From Perkinsus marinus ATCC 50983 (lineage: Eukaryota; Perkinsozoa; Perkinsida; Perkinsidae), in assembly GCF_000006405.1 (NCBI RefSeq), contig NW_003213889.1:652239-716238 (forward strand): a stretch of DNA of 64,000 nt, written 5' to 3'. Positions 1-11,261 of the stretch are shown one piece after another. The number at the start of each line of letters is the position of its first letter. The first letter of the stretch is position 1. The position numbers and the translations under genes are program-made. The notes beneath the pieces were generated by a model. The model saw only the letters and a list, made by a program, of their open reading frames with translations, did not search any database and had not been told where the DNA came from.

Positions 1-1150
1 GTAAATGCACAGGACATGAACATGCACCAAAATGGATATGAGGCGCCATACCGTAATCGAACGAGAAATGCTATCCCATAACTATGTTTGCTCGATTGTA
101 TATTACTTGTACGAATAACACAGAAGGGCAAGTTTGCTAATAACGCTAACAGAGACGGAGTTTGAGCGAATGAGCAAAACGCTAGTATGTATTCCCGCAG
201 GGCGTAAGTTACAAGAGAGCAAATAGCCGAAACATAAAAGTAGCGCAGCGTTGTCACATACCCGCAACTGCCAATCTGTATATTTCATGCAGGAACGTCA
301 CACAATAGCAAACCTTAAAAGGTGCCAGACTACATAATTACAACGCAAAACATATCATACAGCAAATGAGCAAAACTTGCCAAAATAACGAAAACGTGCG
401 GGCGAAGCACACTTGGACAAAAGTGCCAGAGTGTAAAACATTCCGGGGAAATATACAATGCAGCAAAAAAAGAGCAAAAAAGAGCGACTTGCTGGAAGAC
501 ACTTTTCGATTTGCTACTTTCAACATTTGGTTGCTAAAACCTATACCAGGAATTGCTAGGTTGTAAATGTGGTTGCTACTTTGTAACTGAGAAAGCAGCA
601 CATACAAAAGAGCAAAAAAGTGAGACTGTCAGAAATTATAGCATTTGGCAAATCCGCAATATTAGCAAAAAGTTGCGATTGCCGGATTGTATTACACCGG
701 ACTCAGGCAGGGATTCCATGTCCGATTTCCTAGAATTGCGTTTGTCATATCACAGGGCTGGTATGATACCAACAAATCAGTGGTGATCTTGGTGATGTTC
801 TTGGGTTGTCAATATGAGCCTCGTCGGTCATCTTCTATTATGCGGTATAGCATCTTCTTATGCCCCACGCCCTGCTGAGTCACATAGACGTAGCCTCTTC
901 CAACGGTGGCCCACGGAAGACTTACGTGAGCCACAACGGTCGCGTAAGCATGCTGAGCGCTCTCATACCAGTCAGAGCTCATTCTTGTCCATTATTCACA
1001 GCATTCGGATGAGGGTGCGCTAGTCTGCATCGAGTGTCCGTCCGAATTTCTGTACTATAGACTTCATCCGATGAAGCGGGTATACATCGTCAAGAATTAA
1101 AAGTTCGATTATAATTGTCGTGATGAACAGGACTATAAATTATTGTCTAT
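1..1150. other. Intergenic, no gene recognised
   Basis: No open frame here looks like a conserved protein; all are under 80 codons and overlap on both strands. The first 700 bases are A-rich on the plus strand and repeat the short word gagcaaa or agcaaa many times (for example near 170, 218, 362, 470 and 608). I see no promoter or RNA gene. Confidence 0.5.
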
Positions 1151-2240
1151 GATCAAAATTTGATCATATGAATTTCCTTTGGCATTTGATCGTCAAATGC
1201 CAAAGGAAATTCATAGCCAACTACTGTGTGGTCACCACACACTGTGAGCATCCCCTGAAATGCCGCTTCTGTGTAGCACTGTGCCAGTAGCGCACAGTAG
1301 CATCTCAGGGGATGCTCACAACACAACTAGCAACACATGAATCATTCATGATGATTACATACTTGAAGAGCTCACTTGATGGAGAGCCTTTTTTCAATGA
1401 GCCTATTTCGTTAGCACAAGGAACGGCGAGTGCCTAATATCCTTATAGGGAGGATGTGAGCAGAGCCCCAACCTGCTTTTCAGTCACCAATCGACTCACC
1501 AACCCAACCAGATGATGGACACTCCTGAAGTCGAGACGATGAACATCGCTGAGTATTCATAGTCGTTGACATCAGACATCGATGCTGAGGATGCCTCTCG
1601 GTCACAAGCTCATGTTCACACGGAATTCACTCCCGAGCCAGTTGTAGGATAGGGCTTCAATATGGAGCTCCCTCCCCCAAGGTCCAACTCTGCCGCAGAG
1701 TCTTATGCGATAAACGCAGAGTCTCTGCGTTTATCACATGAGACGTTACAAATATTAGTAAAGAATCCTCTACACAAAAGACCTTCTCACGGCCTATCAC
1801 TTCTAAACGAGGAAATAGCGAGGCTTAATCATTTAGTACGGCCAGCTCTTTCTGAGACTGTCAGCATGTCTCTGCTGCTAGTGGCTAGCAGCTAGCCACA
1901 ACCACAGCCATACCCCGGCTTAACTTTCGCCATCTCATCCCCGCAAGATGAACGTCTCGGTCCAAAAGGGACCCTTCCAAAGGGTTTGATGATGGCGTAT
2001 TCGGTTGGCTGGTTCAATATTCGCGTGACACACACGCGCGGTATAGATCGAAATGGTGTCCCTACATGGTTTTTACGCATGGAACACTACGCGTAGAGGT
2101 TCCACCCGTAGTGTTTGAGAAGCGTTATATTTACGACGTAAATATAAGGCGACAGTTTTACCACAAAACGTGAATTATTCTGATTGTTTATAACTGATTC
2201 TGAATCACTCGTGAAACGCGTGAATCACGCGTTTCCAGGG
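1151..2240. repeat. Cluster of short near-perfect hairpins
   Basis: This kilobase holds a series of inverted repeats with almost no loop. Perfect ones: 1151-1165 (7-bp arms, 1-nt loop), 1168-1214 (22-bp arms, 3-nt loop), 1225-1241 (8-bp arms, 1-nt loop), 1709-1735 (13-bp arms, 1-nt loop), 2125-2147 (11-bp arms, 1-nt loop) and 2213-2235 (11-bp arms, 1-nt loop). Imperfect or looped ones: 1243-1263 pairing with 1300-1320 (21-bp arms, one mismatch) and 2082-2090 pairing with 2107-2115. The arms differ in sequence from one hairpin to the next, so this is not copies of one mobile element. A 77-codon plus frame (1662-1895) runs through one hairpin and is probably not a gene. Confidence 0.8.
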
Positions 2241-2826
2241 TGCAACTTCATGGCACGCGTGGTTGAGCTTGCTCGTTGAGCACACATCACCTGGTGATTA
2301 TCATCAGATGATATCAGACAACCAGTGTTAAAAATCCCACTTGGCACACTCATCCCAATGGTGAGCTACGATAGATCTAATCACCGAATTTGTGCTTCCC
2401 TTCATTGAGTTTGAAATCGAGACGGTGAAGTTGTACGTCACGGTGACGTTGTCACTGCTAGTTTTTCTCTCTTTCATTTGGCGGAAGTGAGTCTGGCTTT
2501 CATAAGGATACTCCACATGCAAAGTACTCCTCGACAGGCTCCTCTACTGCCACCTACTCAACGCTCACAGTTCATTGTAGCACTGAGTGCTAAGCACTTC
2601 CATCTATCACAATCTAAAGGATCATCCAGTCGATTGCACGCTATTGCGGCTGTCACGTGAATGGCTGCGCTTCCGTAGAGCCTGGCCATGCGCGTCACGA
2701 TGAGCATGATCGTTACGCTCATTTCATAGCTGACCAAAAGCCTCCTAACATCATTGGTTTTCTGCCTGACTCTTTTATGAGCGTCGAGTTGACTGGAATT
2801 ACTTATTCGGGTATCACAGTAATTTT
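2241..2826. other. Intergenic upstream of secreted-protein gene
   Basis: Short frames exist on both strands but none resembles a known family. No clear hairpins of the kind seen just upstream. It presumably contains the promoter of the gene starting at 2827; no TATA-like or other motif stands out. Confidence 0.4.
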
Positions 2827-4494
2827 ATGGCTCCGTTCACCATCTCGATAATGAACATCCTCCTCGTCGCCCTATTCATGCGTGGTGTGGTATGCGTCTT
2901 CAAGATAGGCAACATTCGCATGCAGATGAAGACAACACATTTCTGTAATCTTGACTTGAGGGACGTCAAAGGGAACCCAATGGGATGTCACATCTCCAAG
3001 GCTATGGAGACTGAAGGGCTGGTCCTACCTGGTATGGATGATAACAAGTCGTTCACCGTTCATCGAGACATCTTCATCGCCAAGGACGGTCAAGCAGTGG
3101 TTCAAGCAGCGCCAAGTCACCCGTATCTGTATCTCCTCATGAGCCAGAACGACACGCACTTCAGCACCTCTCAACTCTTTAATAAACAGTCATTCCTCAT
3201 AGAGCAGGGAACCAGGAAAAAGGATGATATGCCCAATTCTCGCAGGCTCAATGCCAATCGTACGCTCGAGGATGATGGTTGGGTCTATAAAGGTTTGGTA
3301 GATGAAGGTGAACAGAAGCTGAACAAATGGGTCAGAAGTGGCGTAGAAGGTGTGGATCCCAAATCGGGTCTCAATTTCACTGCCCTCGCTCAGACTGGTG
3401 TGATCAGTAACGCTTGGGTTCTCTATCTAGACAAGGATCAGAAGCAGATGGTGAAGCTCTTGGGTATTAACACCTTCGAGAAAGATAAAGTATATCTCGA
3501 GTCCGAGGTCACTCATTGGGAAGAGCTCGACGATGCATATACCTTGGACGTTGCCATGAAGGATATTTACTCGGCGTATGATATCGTCCAGAGCCACAAT
3601 CAGGCACCAGCGAGAGAGGAGGCGCCACAACTAGATGTTGAGTTCATCAAGACCCGCTTGGTTACCGAAAAGGCTCGTCTATTCTTCAACGATGGGAAGG
3701 ACCACTTCTGGAGGTCGAACGAGACTCATATTCGTGGAGATAAGTCGGTGGCACCGATTGATTATTTTCGTATCTCCAATGGCACAGCTGCACATGAGTT
3801 CTTTCTGTACAAGTATCACTCTCCTCTACAGGAGAAGGATGATAAGAAGGAGTTCCAATTACCGTCGGCTTGCAGGACCGGTAAGACCAAGTCGGTCAGT
3901 AAATTCTGTCTCTATGTTGGTTATAGCTCTAACGACACGCAACTGGGTCTCGACCTATATATGGCTTATGCCGATGAAGAAATTAATGAAAATAGAGCTC
4001 ACCTCAATGTCACAGTCCATTTGAAGCAGCCGGAGACAGAGGTCCTACTTTTTGCTTTCGAAGCTGCTGGATGCGCCTTAGTTTGGGGTTCTGATATTGA
4101 CTTCGCAGGCTTGCACATTCAAGTATGTCTTACTGGTGCAGGAAGCGGTGGGAATGGCACTTACGAAGGGAAAATAGCGATGTCGGTCGCGGTCGTAGTC
4201 AAAGTTCCTATCGTCCCTGCGTTGAGAGTCACACTCTCTGGTCAAGTTGCAGTCAATGCTTCGGACAATGGTGATGTCGAAGCATATGGTGAGCTTGGCA
4301 TTGATTACTCGGCGGTAGTTGTCGGAGCCGGTATATCTCTGGACATCTTCGGAAACACCGTTGATCATAAGTCGGATATCTGGGAATTCAAGTCCCACTT
4401 CAACCTCCACGTATGGCTCGATGTCCTCCTCTACAGCCATGACTGGCCATGGAGCTGGACTATTTGGGAAGCTGGGCCAGTTGAATTGCGATAA
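2827..4494 (+). CDS. Secreted glycoprotein, unknown family
   Basis: A single uninterrupted frame of 555 codons, in contrast to the intron-rich genes elsewhere in the window. The N-terminus has a hydrophobic stretch (roughly residues 9-24, ILLVALFMRGVVCV) typical of a signal peptide. The methionine at residue 9 (2851) is an equally good start because the signal core begins there. Nine N-glycosylation sequons (N-x-S/T) are spread through the chain, and cysteines are few. The C-terminal third is rich in alternating hydrophobic and polar residues (beta-strand-like) and aromatic at the end (WPWSWTIW). No transmembrane helix follows the signal, so the product is probably secreted or lumenal. I do not recognise the family; a lineage-specific secreted protein is the best description. 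The minus-strand frame at 4078-4530 is a shadow. Confidence 0.8.
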   Translation: MAPFTISIMNILLVALFMRGVVCVFKIGNIRMQMKTTHFCNLDLRDVKGNPMGCHISKAMETEGLVLPGMDDNKSFTVHRDIFIAKDGQAVVQAAPSHPYLYLLMSQNDTHFSTSQLFNKQSFLIEQGTRKKDDMPNSRRLNANRTLEDDGWVYKGLVDEGEQKLNKWVRSGVEGVDPKSGLNFTALAQTGVISNAWVLYLDKDQKQMVKLLGINTFEKDKVYLESEVTHWEELDDAYTLDVAMKDIYSAYDIVQSHNQAPAREEAPQLDVEFIKTRLVTEKARLFFNDGKDHFWRSNETHIRGDKSVAPIDYFRISNGTAAHEFFLYKYHSPLQEKDDKKEFQLPSACRTGKTKSVSKFCLYVGYSSNDTQLGLDLYMAYADEEINENRAHLNVTVHLKQPETEVLLFAFEAAGCALVWGSDIDFAGLHIQVCLTGAGSGGNGTYEGKIAMSVAVVVKVPIVPALRVTLSGQVAVNASDNGDVEAYGELGIDYSAVVVGAGISLDIFGNTVDHKSDIWEFKSHFNLHVWLDVLLYSHDWPWSWTIWEAGPVELR

Positions 4495-6045
4495 GTGGGC
4501 AAGCCTGTGTTGACAGTACATCGGGAACAAAGATTCAGTCTCATGTTAAAGCTCCATGATTATATCATACATAAGAATATCATGACTTCATTATGTCTTG
4601 AACCTTGTCAAGGAACTCTCGAGCACACGTGTGCTCGTGAGGTCGCATTTTCGAGTCCCACTGGTTACCAATGATTGGTCGAGTTAGTCGATGAAACGAT
4701 TCTGATCTCATTCTCGTTATCCTGGATAATGCACTATGTTTCGGAGGCATTGCTCCCAGCTGATCCATAGCATGTCGTTTGGAAAAGTCTCTCATTTAAA
4801 GCTACCTGATTCCTTCCAGATGGCCCTGTCGTGTTCCGACCAGTAACGAGATTCTCGTTGTGGGAGTCGTATAATTAACCACATCATTCAGCCCGGGCTG
4901 ATGTGAGAACTTGACGACAAGGTGTTCTTCGTAACACCTTCCACATGATTCATTCATGAGTCGTTTAACCCCAGCGATGGACCTCTACAACACACCGTGT
5001 TCTCCGGTAATTTATTCTATCTGGCAGATATTACATCTGAGAGACACGAAATTTCGGGCTACTCGTTCAAGTAAGGCCCCCCTCGTGAACCTCTGCCCGT
5101 AAGCGGCACTTTTGTCCCCCATTGATGAATGCTCCTAACTTGTCTACAGTAGCGATGGCTTCTTCCCACTCCTCATGAGCAACCAAAACTTTGAGCAGTT
5201 TGGTATGTTTGGTACTTTTAGCATATGAGCACTTAGAGCTTGAAGACCGCACTTTTCCCATCTTCGATGTCGACGCGACATCCTAGTGGTATACTCCACG
5301 GATACCAAGCAGCATTAATCTTGCGAGTGCGGCCTTCAAGCCCGACTCTTCATGGACAAGCCTAGCTTGTCTCCAGACCCACGTGTTTCGAGTGTGGTAA
5401 TTCAAGTAGAAAGCAGCAATGATGAAACCGGGCTGACAAGAGAATCATCGGTTTGAGACCACCATGAGAAGTGTTCTTTTTTCTTCTCAGGAAAATTCGA
5501 AAGTTTCCTATTTCGTACCAACTAATTGAAGTAGACGAGTAACGTTCAATAATGTCACCGTTTCATTTTGGTGTTTAATGCTTTATGACTATATCTAAGC
5601 CTTGTTGAAGTTTCAGCATAAAACGTGGAATGCTAAATGTCTCTAGTATTTCAAATTGTCTATCATTGCATATCATGTCGCGTGTTATGTCACATTCATG
5701 CTTATTTGGAAGTGTATTACCCGAAACTTCGAATTTATCTATTCCGAGTTCATCTACGAGAAAATACGCTCCGTAGAAGGCTTACTATTCCTAGCCACAT
5801 TGCTATTGATTCGAAAGTCTCCGAGTGGCGATGGCCACCTATAATGTAACCTCCGATAATAACATATCTAGAAATTGCAACGAAGTCTCATGACCAACTG
5901 TAGACTCACAGACACAATCTGAGAGAATCGTGTTTGAACTGATGCCAAGCTGATGAACCTTCATGAGACTTCAACCTACGCAGAGTTCTGAGAGAACAAC
6001 CCCCTCGTGCAACTGTTCCTGTCCTTCTCAAGGAAGGACCTTGAC
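4495..6045. other. Intergenic with palindromes, no firm gene
   Basis: Contains a 16-bp perfect palindrome (4621-4636), a 12-bp palindrome (4889-4900) and an 8-bp-arm hairpin with a 6-nt loop (4919-4940). Two small frames are protein-like in composition but unrecognised. One is minus 5067-5261, lysine and glutamate rich. The other is plus 5656-5844, with a membrane-like hydrophobic stretch. Either could be an exon or a gene remnant; I cannot support more. Confidence 0.4.
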
Positions 6046-6279
6046 TTACTCGTAAGTACTGTATGCTCCCAAGGCCAGCAAGAACACGCCTTCGCAGATA
6101 TTGTGGATCTTTACCAGGTGATCAGCATCCTTTGGTGTGGTCCGGCGGCCAGTTTTTGGGTAAAACCAGTAAATGCCGAGGACGGTGACGCCAACCCAGA
6201 GCACTACACCGAGTACACGGGACGTGAGGCTAAGTCTTGCCATTGGCCCATCTCTTGTAGGCTCGTGAACTGACGGCAT
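6046..6279 (-). CDS. Small two-helix membrane protein, hypothetical
   Basis: A 77-codon frame with two hydrophobic segments: residues about 20-40 (VLGVVLWVGVTVLGIYWFYP) and 63-73 (GVFLLALGAY), separated by a short basic loop. This pattern fits a small integral membrane protein with two passes. The frame ends at TAA, but the last codons overlap a perfect splice-donor sequence (GTAAGT), so a further exon downstream is possible and I could not fix it. Start at residue 1 or at the internal methionine 13 cannot be decided. No family recognised. Confidence 0.4.
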   Translation of the reverse strand: MPSVHEPTRDGPMARLSLTSRVLGVVLWVGVTVLGIYWFYPKTGRRTTPKDADHLVKIHNICEGVFLLALGAYSTYE

Positions 6280-7443
6280 TTTGCTACAGCATTTGATAAT
6301 CTAATTTTTCATCACAAACATCGCAATTTAAATTTCTCCCACTGAAACCAACGCCAAAGTAACACAGTGAAAGTCACCGAACAATAACGAACAGTTGACA
6401 CTAGTTGAGATCGAGAGGGTATAGTTCCTTACAAGTCTTCCAGTAAGTCGACGATGATAGGCCACCAGTCTTCCTTTAGGGCTTGCGTCCGGGTTGCAAA
6501 CCCATTTCCCCCGACTGCTCGGGGGACTCCATAGCGTCTTTACCACAACTACTCTTGATGGCCTATGAGCCACCAGAATGCAAAGTCACTCAAGTCGCGG
6601 TGGAGTCATATACGGCTATCCAAGAATTGCTCCGCGGGCTCCTTAGATGTGACAATTTGAAATGATTGCGGATTGTGGCGACTTGAAATCGATAGTACAT
6701 GGTATACCTCGGATGGACGATCGGTTGCTGATTCTCTTTCCAAATATGGCGAGACATTCTTGCAGGAAGTTGCTAACCCCGAGACGGTCGTTACGGCCGT
6801 GGACGCCACCAAGTGACTTTATCATTATCATCAAGATCATTGGCCGAGTCGTCCCCGATCACACTGGACCCGGACTCGAGAATAAGAAGGTTCACCTCGT
6901 TGCCGCTTGGATCAATGTTGCATTGTGCAACTTGCACAGCAGCTCACGCTGAGACGGTCCCAGCAGGAAGGGTCAGCCACACGTCACTCATCATCCCAGC
7001 TAAAGGCACATTCCATAGCTACCCGGATGAGGCGGAAGAAGGTGCTATTGGCTGGCCAAACCCTCTAGTATGGACTCCATGCTAGAGGAATCGGCCAATA
7101 CTCTATACTATGGAGTGCAACTTCGCGCAGTTGGCAACCTTCTAAGGCCGGGATTGCCAGAAACGGCACCACCAAAGACAACTCCAACTAGTAGCCCTGT
7201 TACAAGCACCACCAACGGTCAGGTATATGAGGCCCTCGGCCGGCTATTGTTATCACGTTCTTCGTATGAAATGAAACAATTCTAAGAAAAGCAATAGAGT
7301 CCACAATAACGTAAAAAAGAGACAACCAATTGTGTCGGCCCACCTTGAGGGGAATTCTGGGATCTTTTATTAATCCAACTAACATAACGCACTTCTGACA
7401 CGAAACGATTGGTACTACAACGATCGTTGGTATCTATTTTTAT
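6280..7443. other. Possible minus-strand exons, unresolved
   Basis: Two minus-strand patches read like coding sequence. One, about 7130-7215, contains a glycine/valine-rich hydrophobic run (TGLLVGVVFGGAVSG) like a signal peptide or membrane helix. The other, about 6785-6935, is acidic (GDDSANDLDDNDK). No starting methionine or splice path joining them is convincing, so no gene is called. The DNAJC11-type gene ends just to the right with an AATAAA overlapping its stop. Confidence 0.3.
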
Positions 7444-8760
7444 TCAATTACTCCTCAATTTCCGTACCGTCTCTCGGACAACTTTAACCACCAATGGTGC
7501 CGCTAAGAACACACTGGTCGCCAGAGCAACTCCCGTATTATCCCCTGGCACTGCGAACTCGAGCGGGATGGTGAATGCAGTACCACCGCGTGTGAGTCGG
7601 AACTTCAATATTGCCGAATCGAAGTTGGGCCATCGCAACATGAGCGACCATTGAATAAGCGTTGGAAAGGCCCCATCTAGTTCTTCCCACTCGCTCAGAC
7701 TTTCCGCACCGTTTAGTTGTTGTGAACACTTCAGCTCAATCCCCGCGCCCGCAGCTAGTGACATAGTGGGGCCACAAGAAACCTCAAAGCCCCCACTAAA
7801 GGGTAATACAGTCTTCGCTTCAAAAGCAATATTCCCTTCCCCCTCAATAGTGAAGTTATATTTCATAATGCAACGGTCCCATGCTGTCATTCGGGCTAGA
7901 TCCTCATCGCTTCCCACCTCCGGGTTGGTTTTCTCAATTTCAAACGCTGCATGGTTGCCATGACCAACAGCCAGGGTAACACTACCAGTCCAATCCTTGA
8001 ACAACTGCAGCCCCCAAGTGATAGCAGCTCCAACACCACCAGTCTGTGTCCATGATACTGTTTGCCTCACAGTAGAATGTTGACCAACTTGCCGAGTAAT
8101 AACCGCTTCTAGAGCCGGTGGCCACCACTGACCAGCTAATGTATCAACCATAACACGACTCTGCATGTACTGACTCCACCCGGTTTGCCAGAAATACGTC
8201 ATTTTCCCAACGCCTCCTCCGTTTGCTTGGACGTGGCTCGCCGTAACCACTGTGAAGTTATGTCGTCCCGCGGTTACTCCCATGCCGTGGGTGAAACTCG
8301 TATACGCCCATCGCGGGGCTTCTTGCCAATCTCTAAATTTAAGACCAGTGGTCATTTCCCCCTGTAGTTGGAACATTCTCTGAACTTTCATTTCCTCATT
8401 TCCTCGTACTACAGCCCTCACCCGGCGCTCCAGCTGGGCCAAAGTCTCATCCTGTTTCACCACAATACCGTCGGCGAGACTGATACCATTGAGACCGTAT
8501 TTATCATAAAAAGATCGCATAGTTGGGTTGGAGAGAACTCGATAGGCGTAGTTGATTCTCCTGAATGCCTCCGGATCCGCCCCTTGTGCTGCTCTCTTAT
8601 CAGGATGATGCAGTTTACTTTGATCTAGATACCCCTGGCGAATCGCATCAGCGTCGCTATCGCGAGTGACGTGGAGTAAATCGTATAAGTCAACCTCCTC
8701 CTGCTGCTGCTGCTGTTGGAGGCCAGATGGGTCCCCGTCCTCGTACTGAGAAGGAGGCAT
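7444..8760 (-). CDS. DNAJC11: DNAJC11-type J-domain protein
   Basis: 438 codons without introns. Residues about 24-90 form a J domain (YDLLHV, then HPD at 52-54, then the YRVLSNPxxRxxYDKYG ending), which recruits and stimulates Hsp70. The rest is beta-rich and aligns by eye with DNAJC11, including the C-terminal stretch with GPLVV in the animal protein and APLVV here. DNAJC11 is a mitochondrial protein associated with MICOS and outer-membrane beta-barrel assembly. This product stops about 120 residues before the usual DNAJC11 end, so the C-terminal DUF3395 region is missing. An AATAAA overlaps the stop, suggesting a genuine 3' end. A CAG run encodes glutamines at residues 15-20. The first 20 codons reappear right of the assembly gap at 25746. 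Confidence 0.85.
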   Translation of the reverse strand: MPPSQYEDGDPSGLQQQQQQEEVDLYDLLHVTRDSDADAIRQGYLDQSKLHHPDKRAAQGADPEAFRRINYAYRVLSNPTMRSFYDKYGLNGISLADGIVVKQDETLAQLERRVRAVVRGNEEMKVQRMFQLQGEMTTGLKFRDWQEAPRWAYTSFTHGMGVTAGRHNFTVVTASHVQANGGGVGKMTYFWQTGWSQYMQSRVMVDTLAGQWWPPALEAVITRQVGQHSTVRQTVSWTQTGGVGAAITWGLQLFKDWTGSVTLAVGHGNHAAFEIEKTNPEVGSDEDLARMTAWDRCIMKYNFTIEGEGNIAFEAKTVLPFSGGFEVSCGPTMSLAAGAGIELKCSQQLNGAESLSEWEELDGAFPTLIQWSLMLRWPNFDSAILKFRLTRGGTAFTIPLEFAVPGDNTGVALATSVFLAAPLVVKVVRETVRKLRSN

Positions 8761-8828
8761 TACAGTAATGAAAAAACCCTTGGACGGAAGGAGAGTAAAC
8801 CACCTGATATATTGGCATAAAAGGCATC

Positions 8829-8921
8829 ATGCCGGGATCGAACTCGGGACCTATAGAGTGTCGGAAACTCTATTTCACAACTACAGTCCACCACTTCACC
8901 ACCCACATGGTCAACCGGCAT
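8829..8921 (-). other. Degenerate tRNA-like sequence
   Basis: Read on the minus strand, a 7-bp acceptor-like pairing (ATGCCGG with CCGGCAT) encloses a TTCGATC loop near the 3' end and a 6-bp hairpin (TAGAGT/ACTCTA) in the position of a long variable arm. A GTA triplet sits where an anticodon could be, but neither the anticodon stem, the D stem nor the T stem pairs properly. It is more likely a tRNA pseudogene or part of a tRNA-derived repeat than a working tRNA. The copy at 25876-25968 is nearly identical. Confidence 0.3.
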
Positions 8922-10045
8922 CTCGGTAACATCGTGGTCAACTAGGGGGACTCCACATCCTGGAAAACTACTACTATATCGGGGCTACTCCCATCTACCC
9001 CTACACGACAACCATGACCCCACATACACCTCCAATTCGCAGCTAACGTGACTGGATTGGGGTGCTACCCCCATGCGTACGGGGGCTATCTACGGAGAAT
9101 TTCCAAGCCTATGCACATGAGTGATTGCGAATGTAGTGCGATATCATGAGACTGAGACAAAACCCCGCTCTATAGTTGATATTCCCACAGGGTCTACAAG
9201 CCCACGTGATTCCCTTTAACCCTAGTAGCCATATCTAATTACCACCCCTAATGAACTTCCCCGCCTCTATATTCAGCCTCAACTGATGCCCGTAAACACG
9301 AAAAAGGTACGATATGCGGGAAAACAATATGTCATGGAGTAGTACCCTACCCTATGTCAGACCCTATTAGTACCCTTCATACTATGTCGAAGGTGGTACC
9401 CTGAGGGGATCCCCCTTAGGGGATTCCCCTCAACAGTGCCACTCCAGAATGGGGGAGTCCAACAAAAGCAATCACCATTGACCATACTATTTGCTCATTA
9501 TATTACTAATCCTTTAAAACTACTTTTCCCCTGAGGCATCAGTCTTCGGCCTGTAGTAAACCTTAGCCGCAAATTTCCCAACACCCTTCCACGATCAGTT
9601 TCCGCCCACCTCCAGCTCAACCCACTCAGCAATACGGCCGCATATAGTACCAAAGTAAGCACAAAAGGTAGTTGTAGCTCCTGAGACTCCACCAGGGTAG
9701 ACTAACACCCAATACAAGTCCTGGTAGTAGGCCCTTCTAGGCGACAACTCTGCGACGAACACTTTCCTGCTTCCTACGGCAGATGTCTATAGCCGGATCG
9801 CTGGCCGAGGGATCGAACTTGCACCTGAGGATGTCGTACATGTCATGCTTGTCGAATTTTGAATAACATTAGTGAATCAGCGGAAACATGAGAGTCAGCC
9901 CAGTCTTCTCCAGCGGACGTATACCCTTCTTGGCAATCTTATTCTTCTCCTCAATTATGGTGATATCAGAGGGAACGAGGAGGAGGAGGAGGTGCACTGC
10001 ACAACCTCCCACGACATAGCCATATCCTACTATTCACTACACAGA

Positions 10046-10196
10046 CGACTAGTGCTGAAATATATGTGTTTGCTTTCCTCACCTGAGCTCGAGAGTTCCC
10101 AAAGGTAAATATAGGAATTTACATATTCCAGTGTGGCAAAAATGTACAGAAATCAATAAGACTTCCAAAATTTTCCTCAGAAATTTCATCAACACA
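10046..10196 (+). repeat. Family-B dispersed repeat (MITE-like)
   Basis: One member of a short dispersed family whose plus sense reads TGTTGGaGGAATATATGTTCGC at the left end (here degenerate), then an AGCTGAG-type box, a GACAGAAATCAA-type box, an AAATTTTCC-type box, and CAACACATGyAGyTGACCATG at the right end. Other members are near 11262 (reverse), 13225, 14852, 46080 and 47069, with copy-2 equivalents. The ends are weakly inverted (TGTTGG and CCAACA), as in a small non-autonomous DNA transposon. Confidence 0.5.
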
Positions 10197-10703
10197 TGGT
10201 ACACCTTTTCAAGCCCTATTTCGCGTTCAGTCAGATCAACTGAATCAGCGATTTCATCGATTTCCGCCTTTCATCGAAATTGAACTTACTTCAGACATGC
10301 CGGCCAAATCGATTGTACTAATGACATTGATTTTCGTATCGAGCGCGCTGGGGAAATTGATCTTACTGAGGCATATCTTGGCTCGGATGATTGCTCGCCT
10401 TGCGAAATTGATCTCCTTAAACGCGAAATAGGATGCATATTTTCCTCCACTACGAAGGACAGTACTATTCCAGGGCAATGTCATGGTTTGCCCAAATCGC
10501 CTATTCACTCCTTGTAGGAACCCCTTCTTTCCACGTTGAACGACTGTTTTGATGAACTTCGCCAATTTCCAATGAGAGGACTTATGAAAAAAGCTGCCGA
10601 TACCGATGTTGGATTCGATAGCACGATGGGAAATACACTGGTGATCAATTCGGACTTGGTTTCAAGTTGGTGTTGTATATGAGTGAATAATATTTTACCC
10701 ATA

Positions 10704-11226
10704 CATAACATCATAAGAAAACTATAAGATAACATCATAAGAAAACTATAAGATAACATCATAAGAAAACTATAAGATAACATCATAAGAAAACTATAAG
10801 ATAACATCATAAGAAAACTATAAGATAACATCATAAGAAAACTATAAGATAACATCATAAGAAAACTATAAGATAACATCATAGGAAAACTATAAGATAA
10901 CATCATAAAAAAACTATAAGATAACATCATAAGAAAACTATAAGATAACATCATAAGAAAACTATAAGATAACATCATAAGAAAACTATAAGATAACATC
11001 ATAAGAAAACTATAAGATAACATCATAAGAAAACTATAAGATAACATCATAAGAAAACTATAAGATAACATCATAAGAAAACTATAAGATAACATCATAA
11101 GAAAACTATAAGATAACATCATAAGAAAACTATAAGATAACATCATAAGAAAACTATAAGATAACATCATAAGAAAACTATAAGATAACATCATGAGAAA
11201 ACTATAAGATAACATCATAGGAACAT
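10704..11226. repeat. 24-bp minisatellite array
   Basis: About 21 tandem copies of a 24-bp unit (ataacatcataag then aaaactataag) with only a few single-base variants. The matching place in copy 2 (27415-27484) has fewer than three units. Because 24 is a multiple of three, the minus strand reads as an open frame of a repeating eight-residue word; this is an artefact and not a gene. Confidence 0.95.
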
Positions 11227-11261
11227 CATAACATATCATTGGTAATAATATTCACATATTC

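Larger units (their letters stand above)
8761..10700. other. Intergenic, tRNA-like motifs only
   Basis: No convincing protein gene. Indels against copy 2 fall inside the small frames (for example in the 9498-9692 minus frame), arguing against coding. Two minus-strand spots carry a tRNA T-arm-like word (GTTCGATCC): 8829-8921 and about 9800-9840. A family-B repeat lies at about 10046-10196. Confidence 0.5.

Noticed and set aside
8829-8921. Functional tRNA-Tyr
   Set aside because: A GTA triplet and acceptor pairing exist, but anticodon, D and T stems do not pair.
10704-11226. CRISPR array
   Set aside because: Units are directly adjacent with no unique spacers, and the genome is eukaryotic.
10505-11239. 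Long minus-strand frame of a repeating eight-residue word
   Set aside because: It is only the 24-bp minisatellite read in frame; the copy-2 array is too short to contain it.
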